64,000 nt of DNA from Diphasiastrum complanatum (Eukaryota > Streptophyta > Lycopodiopsida > Lycopodiales > Lycopodiaceae), in contig CM055096.1 of NCBI GenBank assembly GCA_029204225.1, forward strand, positions 71,704,349-71,768,348, read 5' to 3'. Under the pieces are notes generated by a model. That model worked only from the letters and a program-made list of their open reading frames with translations, was not told the origin of the DNA and made no database searches. Shown piece after piece: positions 54,901 to 57,778 of the stretch. Position 1 is the stretch's first letter, and each line of letters begins with the position of its first letter. Both the position numbers and the translations under genes were made by a program.

Positions 54901-55302
54901 ACGGCCTTCTATTCATGGACATTTGCTGTGAATCCTTTTAGAAGATACAAGCTAATACTGCCAAATGCAGATACAACAGAGCTTCTAAAACTATTAAATC
55001 AAAGAAAGCTCGTTTGTATAATCCTAATAATCAGGTTTGGCTAGTTTTCAATCTGCAGGACTAGAATATTGTCAACAGAATATTGTCAGCAGCTGCATTG
55101 GATGACGCACAACAGAGGCATGAACACAACCGACGAGAAGCTTGAACTTCACCTGGCGATAATTTGGGGCACCTTCTATCGTTGGCTGCAAACGCTTGTT
55201 TTGACATCCTGGAAAATGATCGCTCTTAAGAATGGTCTTCTTACCAAGAACTGAGCCATCCCTTGACATTATTACCCGCTCTGGTGATCGAGATGGCAAC
55301 AT
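777..55302 (-). CDS. PALD1: Paladin-like protein, gene-level entry (19 exons found)
   Basis: A split gene of about 1266 codons. The product has three tandem PTP-like repeats, each opening with a conserved element ([45 protein letters not shown]) and continuing through LREEPV-YING-PFVLRE, MEARLKxDVL and RxPITD blocks. Repeat 1 keeps a CX5R phosphatase loop (C225-QMGRG-R231, exon 7). Repeat 2 has the same loop split across exons 12/13. Repeat 3 has SHTGFGG there and no Cys. Animal paladin is a PTP-superfamily protein reported to act on phosphoinositides in endosomal signalling; the function of the plant member is not established. Length and order fit the plant family (about 1250 aa). Junctions agree in phase except exon 7/8. 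The start is the ATG before LPSRSPERV, with an in-frame TGA 33 bases upstream. All introns checked are GT-AG. The exons are listed separately. Confidence 0.9.
928..1978 (-). other. Paladin intron 18
   Basis: GT-AG intron of 1.05 kb. Small reading frames on the minus strand here show no recognisable motif and I regard them as chance. Confidence 0.7.
1979..2098 (-). CDS. PALD1: Paladin exon 18
   Basis: Recovered by reading the minus strand between exon 17 and the end of the gene. One base plus 39 codons plus two bases: [20 protein letters not shown] and [11 protein letters not shown]. Acceptor gattgcag, donor AG|gtaatg. The phases fit both neighbours exactly. Confidence 0.9.
3060..3572 (+). 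CDS. Unidentified 170-residue ORF inside an intron
   Basis: An intact ATG-to-TGA frame, antisense to the paladin gene and wholly inside its intron 17. I do not recognise the product. It is basic towards the C-terminus (ends [11 protein letters not shown]), rich in aromatic residues, without a signal peptide or clear transmembrane segment, and has no zinc-knuckle, protease or RT motif. In this AT-rich intron a 513-base open frame is longer than expected by chance, so it may be a decayed TE or captured gene piece. It ends 88 bases before a perfect tandem repeat. It could still be a chance frame. Confidence 0.35.
   Translation: MEPLFEKTSDSIRSYVASPRQLRVDSYNLPMPHQNKWKDLGIPLAQVTIHTPNWPIFHQVYNWQMSVDFHQALQFYAVEYRHSPDLIVRQSARFANDLTKGMVYGRTCDDFFDYFEARILEIVNDSLIADRLEKMYIKMFRSQKMQICNNLSIRPSLLRKYWYLKRRSHV
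3661..3940. repeat. Perfect tandem repeat, 4 x 70 bases
   Basis: Four identical consecutive 70-base units starting at 3661, 3731, 3801 and 3871. The unit begins gaataactttg and ends ccacgatttt. No mismatch between copies was seen, so amplification is recent or homogenised. Confidence 0.97.
4700..5002 (-). CDS. PALD1: Paladin exon 17 (degenerate third loop)
   Basis: Begins [20 protein letters not shown] and continues [18 protein letters not shown], ending DVIDQ-phase CA|gtaagt. SHTGFGG stands where repeats 1 and 2 have CQMGRGR, so the third repeat lacks the nucleophilic Cys. The phases match exons 16 and 18. Confidence 0.92.
5003..6327 (-). other. Paladin intron 16
   Basis: GT-AG intron of 1.3 kb. 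A short imperfect duplication (ggctcc-gttgaggatatg) occurs at about 5820-5857. Nothing else is recognised. Confidence 0.75.
6328..6611 (-). CDS. PALD1: Paladin exon 16
   Basis: Ninety-four codons plus two bases, acceptor cttaag, donor GC|gtaagc. Contains [60 protein letters not shown] and ends RRLE. The open frame running into the intron ends at a TAA right after the donor. Confidence 0.9.
6612..7408 (-). other. Paladin intron 15
   Basis: GT-AG intron of 0.8 kb with no recognisable element. Confidence 0.75.
7409..7639 (-). CDS. PALD1: Paladin exon 15
   Basis: Seventy-seven codons, phase 0 to 0, acceptor aatgcag, donor GTG|gtaagt. Contains [40 protein letters not shown] and [20 protein letters not shown]. 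Confidence 0.93.
8071..8296 (-). repeat. Element C 3'LTR, distal part
   Basis: On the minus strand it aligns with the second half of family B LTRs (shared cactgggctaggagggg and ggtggatcag). It ends CCTGATA next to the TSD, so the terminus is TA rather than CA. It is cut from its other half by A1. Confidence 0.75.
8297..8771 (+). repeat. A1 5'LTR
   Basis: 475 bases, begins tgttagagtcc and ends cttgtgaca. A TATA-like ccctataagtcac lies near the middle. It matches the 3'LTR at 13944-14422 with scattered substitutions and small indels. Confidence 0.95.
8774..8786 (+). other. A1 primer-binding site
   Basis: tggtatcaaagcc, matching the 3' end of plant initiator-Met tRNA with one mismatch, two bases after the LTR. 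Confidence 0.85.
9675..10861 (+). pseudogene. A1 gag (capsid and zinc knuckle), broken
   Basis: Starts [20 protein letters not shown]. An early TAG (9894-9896) separates a proline-rich N-terminus from a Retrotrans_gag capsid region ([29 protein letters not shown]). A frame change near 10240 leads into [20 protein letters not shown] and [10 protein letters not shown]. After another stop comes a zinc knuckle [13 protein letters not shown], whose C-C-H spacing is one residue shorter than the usual CX2CX4HX4C. Capsid function is therefore lost in this copy. Confidence 0.85.
11168..13922 (+). pseudogene. A1 pol (RT, RNase H, integrase, chromodomain), broken
   Basis: [22 protein letters not shown], then a frameshift near 11480, then [13 protein letters not shown] and the catalytic FIDDILVFS. 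RNase [21 protein letters not shown], a frameshift near 12295, then [10 protein letters not shown] and ADALSR. Integrase: the HHCC cysteines are deleted after DVRGL. The catalytic triad is visible as [21 protein letters not shown] and QTERVNQ. The chromodomain ([28 protein letters not shown]) runs to a stop, with its end interrupted by TAG at about 13863. Related copy: A2 in intron 3. Confidence 0.9.
13944..14422 (+). repeat. A1 3'LTR
   Basis: 479 bases, begins tgttagagtcc and ends cttgtgaca, preceded by the purine-rich aggagggaaggat and followed by the TSD accct. Confidence 0.95.
14428..14542 (-). repeat. Element C 3'LTR, proximal part
   Basis: On the minus strand it starts tgttacgagacc, directly after a polypurine tract aagggggaggtag. 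It continues into 8071-8296 once A1 is removed. Total LTR length is about 341 bases, close to the 340-358 of family B. Confidence 0.85.
14543..15164 (-). pseudogene. Element C integrase C-terminus and chromodomain
   Basis: The minus-strand frame has [20 protein letters not shown] and PGEKVFL (integrase C-terminal region) and the chromodomain [20 protein letters not shown] with QPVENATW. Close relatives in B1 and B2 read [20 protein letters not shown]. Frames are broken by stops. Confidence 0.85.
15170..15579 (+). repeat. D1 5'LTR
   Basis: 410 bases, AGTTATGG...CGTAACT, with a TATA-like gggtataagtaggg. Start and end form the inverted pair AGTTA/TAACT. Followed at once by the tRNA-Met primer site (15580-15593). 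Confidence 0.92.
15640..16080 (+). repeat. D1 leader: pyrimidine-rich low-complexity tract
   Basis: About 440 bases almost wholly C and T on the plus strand, built from degenerate copies of a unit like ccctcgctgcccctccttgac, with C-runs at about 15900-15912 and 15975-15992. Long open frames here result from the biased composition. D2 has no such tract in its leader. Confidence 0.85.
16637..18283 (+). mobile_element. Element B1: truncated 3' half of a family B chromovirus
   Basis: It begins abruptly within RNase H ([20 protein letters not shown]), joined to the D1 gag start, and runs through the integrase core ([31 protein letters not shown]) and chromodomain to a complete 3'LTR (17926-18283). 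Very close to B2. A 26-base deletion between two aaac repeats near 17370 shifts the frame. The 5'LTR, gag, protease and RT are absent. About 750 bases of D1 gag, judged from D2, are missing at the left junction, so one deletion removed parts of both elements. Confidence 0.88.
17926..18283 (+). repeat. B1 3'LTR
   Basis: 358 bases, tgttacgagctcg...ggatctattaca, preceded by the polypurine tract ttaagggggag. Same family as 21326-21665 and 26092-26377. Confidence 0.93.
18284..21320 (+). pseudogene. D1 gag end, protease, RT, RNase H, integrase core
   Basis: Zinc knuckle [14 protein letters not shown], aspartic protease [12 protein letters not shown] and [12 protein letters not shown] with [14 protein letters not shown], then a frame break near 19590 and YFDNILIFS, where the second catalytic Asp is replaced by Asn. 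RNase H follows with [14 protein letters not shown] and frame breaks near 20115 and 20300. The integrase has the zinc-binding region ([22 protein letters not shown]), [12 protein letters not shown] and [12 protein letters not shown], and is cut by B2 just after [12 protein letters not shown]. Confidence 0.9.
21326..21665 (+). repeat. B2 5'LTR
   Basis: 340 bases, tgttacgagctcgtgacc...ggatctattaca, with a TATA-like tactctatatcaggg. Confidence 0.95.
22465..23458 (+). pseudogene. B2 gag remnant and protease
   Basis: The first frame ([20 protein letters not shown]) has an acidic, coil-prone stretch [20 protein letters not shown] and stops at 22687. The zinc knuckle [13 protein letters not shown] follows in another frame with a TAG before its last Cys. 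No Retrotrans_gag capsid domain lies between them. The protease ([31 protein letters not shown]) has Asp-Asp-Gly where family members usually read Asp-Ser-Gly. Confidence 0.85.
23475..26080 (+). pseudogene. B2 pol: RT, RNase H, partial integrase, chromodomain
   Basis: [48 protein letters not shown], then TAG and TAA at the catalytic site, which reads F-stop-Asp-Asn-ILVYS. RNase [21 protein letters not shown] and [10 protein letters not shown]. Directly after LQTLEP the frame jumps to [18 protein letters not shown], so the integrase zinc-binding region and first catalytic Asp are deleted. GQTERVNQ and the chromodomain [13 protein letters not shown] remain, with stops. Confidence 0.9.
26092..26377 (+). 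repeat. B2 3'LTR
   Basis: 286 bases. Same ends as the 5'LTR but missing a block of roughly 55-80 bases after gtcgtgtccagc, which explains the length difference. Confidence 0.94.
26383..27128 (+). pseudogene. D1 integrase C-terminus and chromodomain
   Basis: Resumes the D1 integrase after B2 ([17 protein letters not shown] region, then [32 protein letters not shown]). It passes through a frame break near 26690 into [20 protein letters not shown] and the chromodomain [20 protein letters not shown], ending at TGA 27126-27128. It matches D2 at 42890-43470 closely. Confidence 0.88.
27180..27563 (+). repeat. D1 3'LTR
   Basis: 384 bases, AGTTATGG...CGTAACT, preceded by cggggag and followed by the TSD gctgt. 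It differs from the 5'LTR by substitutions and several short deletions. Confidence 0.92.
27569..27680 (-). pseudogene. Element C integrase fragment, upstream side of D1
   Basis: The minus strand reads [12 protein letters not shown] and KHSAT, the region that in B1/B2 directly precedes the part found at 14966-15164. This is the proof that C was split by D1. Confidence 0.8.
27683..28110 (+). pseudogene. LINE-like reverse-transcriptase C-terminal fragment
   Basis: In two frames it reads [20 protein letters not shown] followed by [20 protein letters not shown]. The combination (P-MLYGxExW, then a stretch with TPxxILxxE) is typical of the tail of non-LTR retrotransposon RT proteins. It lies where the protease-RT part of element C should be and runs opposite to it, so it is probably a later, truncated insertion. 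Confidence 0.6.
28140..28887 (-). pseudogene. Element C gag remnant
   Basis: On the minus strand a frame with stops contains [13 protein letters not shown] and KAALANMQS, matching [20 protein letters not shown] of B2 gag. [18 protein letters not shown] and LSQWKNVQ follow, which resemble the start of a gag capsid domain. It is heavily decayed and sits between a LINE fragment and a MITE. Confidence 0.65.
28896..29442. mobile_element. hAT-like MITE, copy 1 (547 bases)
   Basis: Ends CATAGAA...TTCTATG with subterminal inverted motifs (ccacggttctcagaaccgtgg on one side, gtacggttctcagaaccgtgg on the other). Flanked by an exact 8-base duplication ATTAGAAT (28888-28895 and 29443-29450), the length made by hAT transposases. 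The centre has two copies of a segment like tttcacacagatttcacaaatggtcc and an ATTA-repeat. No transposase is encoded; the 71-codon frame inside is a composition effect. Confidence 0.9.
29520..29738 (-). repeat. Element C 5'LTR, truncated
   Basis: The minus strand starts tgttaagcgactg and follows the C 3'LTR for over 100 bases (shared acagtacttct, gcatgcatgc, catgcagtag-tatgaggg), then weakens and is lost near 29520. GCTAT follows at 29739-29743, equal to the bases beside the other end of C. Confidence 0.72.
29744..30505. other. Intron sequence between element C and MITE copy 2
   Basis: No coding signal. It has two short local duplications: gcatatacaag-ggatgttccagtatagca at about 29937-30005, and ttgagctgtgcattgatgaaaac at about 30120-30190. 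Confidence 0.6.
30514..30723. mobile_element. hAT-like MITE, copy 2 (210 bases)
   Basis: Same ends (CATAGTA...TTCTATG) and same gtacggttctcagaacc motifs as copy 1, with the exact 8-base TSD CTTCAATT at 30506-30513 and 30724-30731. It lacks the long central repeat of copy 1. It lies in paladin intron 14 outside element C. Confidence 0.9.
30894..31073 (-). CDS. PALD1: Paladin exon 14 (start of repeat 3)
   Basis: Sixty codons, phase 0 to 0, acceptor gctttag, donor AAC|gtaagt. Encodes [20 protein letters not shown] and [13 protein letters not shown]. No ATG opens this exon, so it is found only by homology to the repeat start and by its splice sites. The next exon is 23.3 kb away. Confidence 0.88.
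31280..31885 (-). CDS. PALD1: Paladin exon 13 (second CX5R loop)
   Basis: Two hundred and two codons, phase 0 to 0. Starts [18 protein letters not shown], completing Cys-Gln-Met-Gly-Arg-Gly-Arg with the previous exon. An acidic, Ser-rich linker follows, then [20 protein letters not shown] and [15 protein letters not shown], ending VFAIP. Acceptor cttgaag, donor CCA|gtaggt. Confidence 0.94.
32014..32337 (-). CDS. PALD1: Paladin exon 12
   Basis: One hundred and eight codons, phase 0 to 0. Contains [53 protein letters not shown] and ends VFNCQ, the first half of the second CX5R loop. It fuses what is spread over exons 4-7 in repeat 1. Confidence 0.93.
32603..33035 (-). CDS. PALD1: Paladin exon 11 (start of repeat 2)
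   Basis: One base plus 144 codons, acceptor ttgcag, donor ACG|gtgagt. Contains [64 protein letters not shown] and MLEYT. It repeats the content of exons 1-3 as one fused exon. Confidence 0.94.
33599..33834 (-). CDS. PALD1: Paladin exon 10
   Basis: Seventy-eight codons plus two bases. Encodes [20 protein letters not shown] and [20 protein letters not shown], ending PELYSILR. The NLRxA...YLERYxxLIxF block recurs in exon 13 and, in degenerate form, in exons 18/19, so it closes each repeat. Confidence 0.93.
34068..34127 (-). CDS. PALD1: Paladin exon 9
   Basis: Twenty codons, phase 0 to 0: [20 protein letters not shown]. Acceptor ttggcag, donor CAG|gtaaca. Confidence 0.92.
34278..34401 (-). CDS. 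PALD1: Paladin exon 8
   Basis: One base plus 41 codons: [20 protein letters not shown], then [20 protein letters not shown] and E, donor GAG|gtatct. The RRGEY-VVRSLIR-LE block is characteristic of the family. The acceptor (gtctcag) requires two bases left over from exon 7, but only one is available. A missed micro-exon or a one-base indel is likely. Confidence 0.8.
34756..35001. repeat. Tandem duplication of about 132 bases in intron 7
   Basis: The segment starting acagaggtaacaggg is repeated 132 bases later with only a few substitutions (gaagattc/gaatattc, aaaatcac/aaaaccac). The second copy is cut short at 35001. It is a simple local duplication between exons 7 and 8. Confidence 0.9.
35002..35745 (-). 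other. Rest of paladin intron 7
   Basis: No recognised element. A pyrimidine-rich, GC-richer stretch at about 35130-35180 stands out. A micro-exon needed to reconcile exons 7 and 8 could lie here but I could not identify it. Confidence 0.5.
35746..35869 (-). CDS. PALD1: Paladin exon 7 (first CX5R loop)
   Basis: Encodes [17 protein letters not shown] then [17 protein letters not shown], containing the Cys-X5-Arg loop typical of PTP-superfamily active sites. The acceptor is gtacag. The donor is chosen as ATTG|gtacta; an alternative lies 15 bases earlier (G|gtcgaa). Both leave one base, which does not fit the phase of exon 8, so the lower boundary is uncertain. Confidence 0.8.
35997..36095 (-). 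CDS. PALD1: Paladin exon 6
   Basis: Thirty-three codons, phase 0 to 0, acceptor ctgtag, donor CTG|gtaaat. Encodes [20 protein letters not shown] and KERDFDLL, the RVPITD block before the catalytic loop. Confidence 0.9.
36210..36309 (-). CDS. PALD1: Paladin exon 5
   Basis: One base completes the Arg codon of exon 4, then 33 codons: [11 protein letters not shown], then [15 protein letters not shown]. Acceptor gaacag, donor GAG|gtaata. The WEPI...VKTPLEV block recurs in exons 12 and 16. Confidence 0.92.
36549..36619 (-). CDS. PALD1: Paladin exon 4
   Basis: Seventy-one bases, acceptor cctacag, donor CG|gtatgc, leaving two bases of an Arg codon. Encodes [20 protein letters not shown] and EAS. 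It matches the [15 protein letters not shown] block of the second repeat (exon 12). Confidence 0.92.
36925..38797 (-). pseudogene. Element E: gypsy gag-RT-RNase H fragment
   Basis: On the minus strand from high to low: a zinc knuckle-like CFNCGKAA (38580-38790), RT with [36 protein letters not shown] and an intact-looking ILDDILIYS (37762-38064), and RNase H with [20 protein letters not shown] and [20 protein letters not shown] (36925-37574), ending RIGEVN. Integrase and LTR are missing. It resembles element F in RNase H (about 70% by eye) but is a different copy. D2 interrupts its gag. Confidence 0.85.
38803..39245 (+). repeat. D2 5'LTR
   Basis: 443 bases, AGTTATGG...CGTAACT, with TATA-like ggctataagtaggg and an internal duplication of taagtcttgcttatgtg (about 39150-39210). 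Followed directly by the tRNA-Met primer site 39246-39259. Confidence 0.94.
39260..39925 (+). other. D2 leader with repeated tgtttgcaggctgtcca motif
   Basis: Untranslated leader between primer site and gag. The motif tgtttgcaggct-tcca occurs at about 39528, 39607 and 39687, roughly 80 bases apart, with a related ctgttggctgtccagcg at 39758, so the leader is built from diverged tandem units. An A-run lies at 39456-39468. Confidence 0.75.
39926..40530 (+). CDS. D2 gag, N-terminal part
   Basis: Starts [20 protein letters not shown] and continues [20 protein letters not shown], then a Pro/Gly/Phe-rich stretch. A Retrotrans_gag domain follows: [32 protein letters not shown]. The continuation [20 protein letters not shown] is in another frame, so a one-base indel lies near 40505-40530. 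It is otherwise open and well preserved. Confidence 0.85.
40507..43470 (+). CDS. D2 gag-protease-novel region-chromodomain frame
   Basis: A single frame open for nearly 3 kb, interrupted only by TAG at 42421-42423 and TAG at 43384-43386 (CAG in D1), ending TGA at 43468. In order: the rest of gag ([20 protein letters not shown]), zinc knuckle [14 protein letters not shown], and a protease with [12 protein letters not shown] where D1 has [13 protein letters not shown] novel region follows (about 41690-42870), then the integrase tail [17 protein letters not shown] and chromodomain [20 protein letters not shown]. The protease catalytic Asp is therefore His here and cannot work. RT and integrase catalytic residues are absent. 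Confidence 0.85.
41690..42870 (+). other. D2 cargo region of unknown origin
   Basis: Homology to D1 stops after LPQV (D1 PQVISDLL) and resumes at GAQELI (D1 GARELI). The 1.2 kb between reads in the gag frame and encodes a hydrophobic, Trp/Cys/Ile-rich stretch (for example [40 protein letters not shown]) with no RT, RNase H or integrase motif. I do not recognise it. It has one in-frame TAG. T-rich composition explains part of the hydrophobicity. It could be a captured host segment or a filler kept for length. Confidence 0.8.
43518..43963 (+). repeat. D2 3'LTR
   Basis: 446 bases, AGTTATGG...CGTAATT, preceded by the purine tract agggag. The last bases differ from the 5'LTR by one change. The TSD gaagc follows. 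Confidence 0.94.
43969..44100 (-). pseudogene. Element E gag fragment, upstream side of D2
   Basis: The minus strand reads [40 protein letters not shown] and TVVAS, a gag C-terminal region. It leads into the D2 insertion site. On its other side it meets the F leader at about 44100, without any LTR between. Confidence 0.75.
44101..44570 (-). other. Element F leader, 5' half
   Basis: Minus strand sequence following the F 5'LTR. It begins with the primer site ttggtattagagcagcc (44554-44570), resembling the tRNA-Met complement. No long open frame is convincing. A CA/GT-rich GC patch occurs at about 44125-44160. Confidence 0.75.
44571..45080 (-). repeat. Element F 5'LTR (minus strand)
   Basis: About 510 bases, tgttacggccctag...gggagacgtttta on the minus strand, with a TATA box ctatatatac. 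It is about 93% alike by eye to the plus-strand LTR at 52224-52720. GAGAC (GTCTC on the minus strand) borders it at 45081-45085. Confidence 0.9.
45086..47912 (-). pseudogene. Element A2 gag-pol, 5' half of a split A-family element
   Basis: On the minus strand: gag start [17 protein letters not shown], then an internal gag deletion to [20 protein letters not shown]. There is no protease motif. RT (46272-46901) has [39 protein letters not shown] and [10 protein letters not shown]. RNase H (45535-45792) has [20 protein letters not shown] and [12 protein letters not shown]. From 45535 down to 45086 the integrase is mostly lost and the chromodomain region reads up to aatcgtctc, where element F begins. 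Multiple stops are present. Confidence 0.88.
48640..48790 (+). pseudogene. Foreign gypsy RT fragment inside the A2 leader
   Basis: The plus strand reads [20 protein letters not shown] and [13 protein letters not shown], then stop, then KVMPFG. This is the FLDGFSGYNQI...WGTF...MPFG stretch of RT from a different gypsy lineage than A-F, in opposite orientation to A2. About 150 bases; no flanking LTR. Confidence 0.8.
49129..49625 (-). repeat. A2 5'LTR (minus strand)
   Basis: 497 bases, tgttagacaccag...gagtgcaaca on the minus strand, then the primer site tggtattgaagcc (49114-49126). CAAAC (GTTTG on the minus strand) borders it at 49626-49630. Confidence 0.92.
49631..50280 (-). pseudogene. Split Ty1/copia element, RT and RNase H first part
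   Basis: The minus strand has copia [18 protein letters not shown] and [18 protein letters not shown] (catalytic YVDD). A decayed [13 protein letters not shown] and the RNase H segment [20 protein letters not shown] with KYMG follow. It breaks at the A2 LTR exactly where the plus-strand fragment at 53297 takes over. Confidence 0.85.
50281..52223 (+). pseudogene. Element F 3' half: RNase H, integrase, chromodomain
   Basis: Begins within RNase H ([18 protein letters not shown], frameshift, [20 protein letters not shown]) immediately after the copia fragment. Next comes [20 protein letters not shown], then integrase [42 protein letters not shown] and GQTERT. A frameshift at about 51466 leads to the C-terminal part [20 protein letters not shown] and PVFHVSHLK. 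The chromodomain ([20 protein letters not shown]) follows a stop at 52077. It ends with the polypurine tract aagggggaacgta before the LTR. Several frame breaks. Confidence 0.9.
52224..52720 (+). repeat. Element F 3'LTR
   Basis: 497 bases, tgttacgccctag...gggagacgtttaa, followed by GTCTC (52721-52725), the same five bases that border the minus-strand F LTR. Confidence 0.9.
52726..52858 (+). pseudogene. A2 chromodomain end, 3' half
   Basis: Reads gagtatctagtggcttgg and on to agtcttacccagagtttg, the last part of the A-family chromodomain (compare A1 13815-13920). It continues A2 exactly at the F insertion site but in the opposite orientation to the 5' half. Confidence 0.88.
52859..53291 (+). 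repeat. A2 3'LTR
   Basis: 433 bases, tgttagacgctag...gagtgcaaca, followed by GTTTG (53292-53296), matching the duplication beside the minus-strand A2 5'LTR. Confidence 0.92.
53297..53560 (+). pseudogene. Split Ty1/copia element, RNase H last part
   Basis: The plus strand reads [40 protein letters not shown] and, in a second frame, YHF-REIL..., the C-terminal region of copia RNase H (the E-x-x-W-x-x-x-L-x-x-E-L and Y-D-N-Q blocks). It joins smoothly to 49631-50280 in the other orientation. Confidence 0.85.
53561..54486 (+). other. Decayed region with possible second copia RT
   Basis: At about 53900-54020 the plus strand reads [20 protein letters not shown] and LRTSLFQT, similar to the YVDD region of copia RT with an extra Asp. 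The surrounding frames are full of stops. The rest up to exon 3 shows nothing I can name. Confidence 0.4.
54487..54558 (-). CDS. PALD1: Paladin exon 3
   Basis: Twenty-four codons, phase 0 to 0, acceptor caaag and donor ACG|gtatgg. Encodes [20 protein letters not shown] followed by LEYT. The next exon is 17.9 kb away, across the second largest intron. Confidence 0.92.
54723..54854 (-). CDS. PALD1: Paladin exon 2
   Basis: Forty-four codons, phase 0 to 0, acceptor tttgcag and donor CCA|gtaagt. Encodes [20 protein letters not shown] and LWHNLREEP. The same YGVA-PT-GIR and LWHNxREEP blocks recur in exon 11. Confidence 0.92.
54859..55152 (-). other. Paladin intron 1
   Basis: GT-AG intron between APNYRQ and VESLDIY, about 0.3 kb, no element seen. 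Confidence 0.8.
55153..55302 (-). CDS. PALD1: Paladin exon 1 (start codon)
   Basis: Fifty codons from the ATG to the donor CAG|gtgaag. The product contains [20 protein letters not shown] and ends APNYRQ, the N-terminal repeat signature. It ends in phase 0. An in-frame TGA lies 33 bases upstream; a possible acceptor (gagcag) between that TGA and the ATG could mean a 5'UTR intron. Confidence 0.9.
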
Positions 55303-56640
55303 ATTTTGAGTCGCCGTTCCTTTGAATTCTGCTCATGGAGTTGAACCACCAAAGAGCAGACGACAAGTTATCGCCGGGAAAGCATACTTTTCGTGATAGC
55401 ATGAAGGGTCTAATTAACATACTCAGAAAAGAATAAGATGATTCCTAAACAACGACAAAGGAAGTACTTTGAGGCAGCGCTTAAATTGAAAGTTTATGCA
55501 GAACTTGTATTCTATACTGACGTTTGCTCTTCAAATTAAAGCACATTCATCTCTACTTTCGGACTGGTTTAGGAGGACAATTTCAACAACCAGGTGCCTC
55601 TTAGAATAATGCGGAAGCAACAGGAAGCTAATCAACTAGCTTTTCTTATTGCTCTGCCCGATTCATTCAGAAAGTCTTCAGTCCAGGAAAATAACAAAGA
55701 AGATGTGCTTCCTAGTCTCATCTATAAGAAATCTTGCCTAATCTACATAATCCAGAAAAAGTTAAGTTGAAGCACAGCACCTGAATTGCCTTTGGTAATG
55801 AAGTGATCAAACTTAACAGGAGCTTATTTCAACACCTTAATCTGGCTTCCTATACAATCAAGCGCTAAAATCCACCGGTTGCCCACCCACAGCTTTGTAC
55901 AGAGCTCCTCTCTTTGGAGATTTAGGAGCTCCGAAGGCAACGTAATATCAAAGCAGATGATTCACTGCTCAAAGGAGTTGGGAAAGGTCAATAAGAAGAA
56001 AGTAAAGCAGGTATCTCCGGCTGTTCGCATGTAAGAGATCAAATTCTGAGATCTGCGATTTACAAAGTGGAGGAATTACGCAAAACGAAACAGAAAGGAT
56101 AGATCGAAGCAGGGGAAATCAGAAACTTCACGGAGACTTGTATATGGATATAAACACAATGAATCCCACACGGAAATGAGAGAATCTAGAGTGACACTAG
56201 AACACGGGAAAAATTGAGACCAAGCGACCCGAGGTTGCTCTGGTAATCAGTGGAGTAGATATGCGTTATTAATGGAGAAACTGCGACAATTTTATCTACA
56301 TTCAATACAATACTCGCAAAAGATTAATAAACATCAAAACAGTGCAACGAATGAAAACAAGCACAATTTGTTGAAAGTCAGAATAGGTCAAAACGACGCA
56401 ATAAAAAAAAATGGAACAGAGTAGAGATAGGATGCTATTCTGGCATATAAATCCTAGAAACATTGATTGATGATGAAGAGATAAAGAGAAATCTTTTGAC
56501 AGCTGGTACGCCAAGCGGCGTATGACTGTCTTTTAATATAGAAAACAAACCGGAAGTTAAGGGAAATCTATTCACAATTCACATGAAAGTTGTGAAGAAA
56601 ACAAGAAAACTATGATATCCTGAAATATCACACGCAAACT
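55303..56640 (-). promoter_or_regulatory. 5'UTR and probable promoter region of the paladin gene
   Basis: Non-coding sequence upstream of the start codon. A pyrimidine-rich stretch and possible 5'UTR splice sites are present, but neither the transcription start nor a TATA box can be fixed from sequence alone. No retrotransposon is recognised here. Confidence 0.45.
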
Positions 56641-57726
56641 TGGGAATGGAACCGATACCGGAGCCTAGCACAGATATAGATAGGCAAGCGCTGCAGCATT
56701 ATATCCTTCATATCATACCTGATTATGCCAATGGAAGCGACGGGGTAAAATATATTATAGTTGATTATGCTTTAATCCGACATGAAATCATCCACAGCGC
56801 ATGCATATTACAAATCCAGATCAGAATAAAAAATAAATAAATAATTAAGGAGACGAAAGGATCCAACAGCGCTTGCCTTTTCATTAGGCTTTAAGCCTTG
56901 AGTTATAGTCGATAATGGATGATTTGACATGTTTTTTCAAAAGTTATTACAGATATTTGAAAACATCGGGATTAGCAGCAAACAAGGAGTGAACCACTGA
57001 GCAGATGCAGCAGAGTTCGGGAGGCGCGAAGCCAGAGTGGGCGCAGGCAGCCTCCGCTCAAGAAAAAGATTTAGTTAGAGAAGCGTACACACGTGATCCG
57101 ATGCCAAACAAAAAGGGATTTGAATTACACGTAACTTTGTGAGTGTAGCAAAACGCGTCCACCCAGTGAAAAAGTTCCATTAGTATTGCTACTCTCTCAC
57201 CCTCTCGCTTGCTTATTGGCACTGCCATGCATTTGCACGAGACCAATGAGCGCTCACCATCTAGGAGACACGAGTTTGCCAAAATTAATCATTTTTGCCA
57301 CGCCTATTCTGTTCATGGGGCTGTATGTACAATGAGAATAGAGGGGGCTAGGGGTCATCTTGTAGTATTGCCCACTCGCGCATATTGAAATGCCTTAGAA
57401 ACATGGCTGTCGTATACAACTTAATGGTGAAAGAAAGGTCTTTTGCTCATGGGATATCTCCAAGACTTTTGCCACATGTCATCGATTGGACGTGTCAACC
57501 AAATGAAAGTTCCTTGTTTGTCAGGTTCAAACTGCTCTCATGTGAGAGCAATGTCATATGTATACGAATCTCCCATTATACAAAGCACATGTAGTCGACT
57601 ATCCATTGCCTTTATAGTTTCCAAAGTTTCTTTGGTCCCATGTTTGATCCTCCCATTGCAAACCAAGAAACATTGCCTTTAATTGCAGTCAATGGGTACT
57701 ATGGCAAGCGATGTGGCCCTTGATAT

Positions 57727-57778
<52 letters not shown>

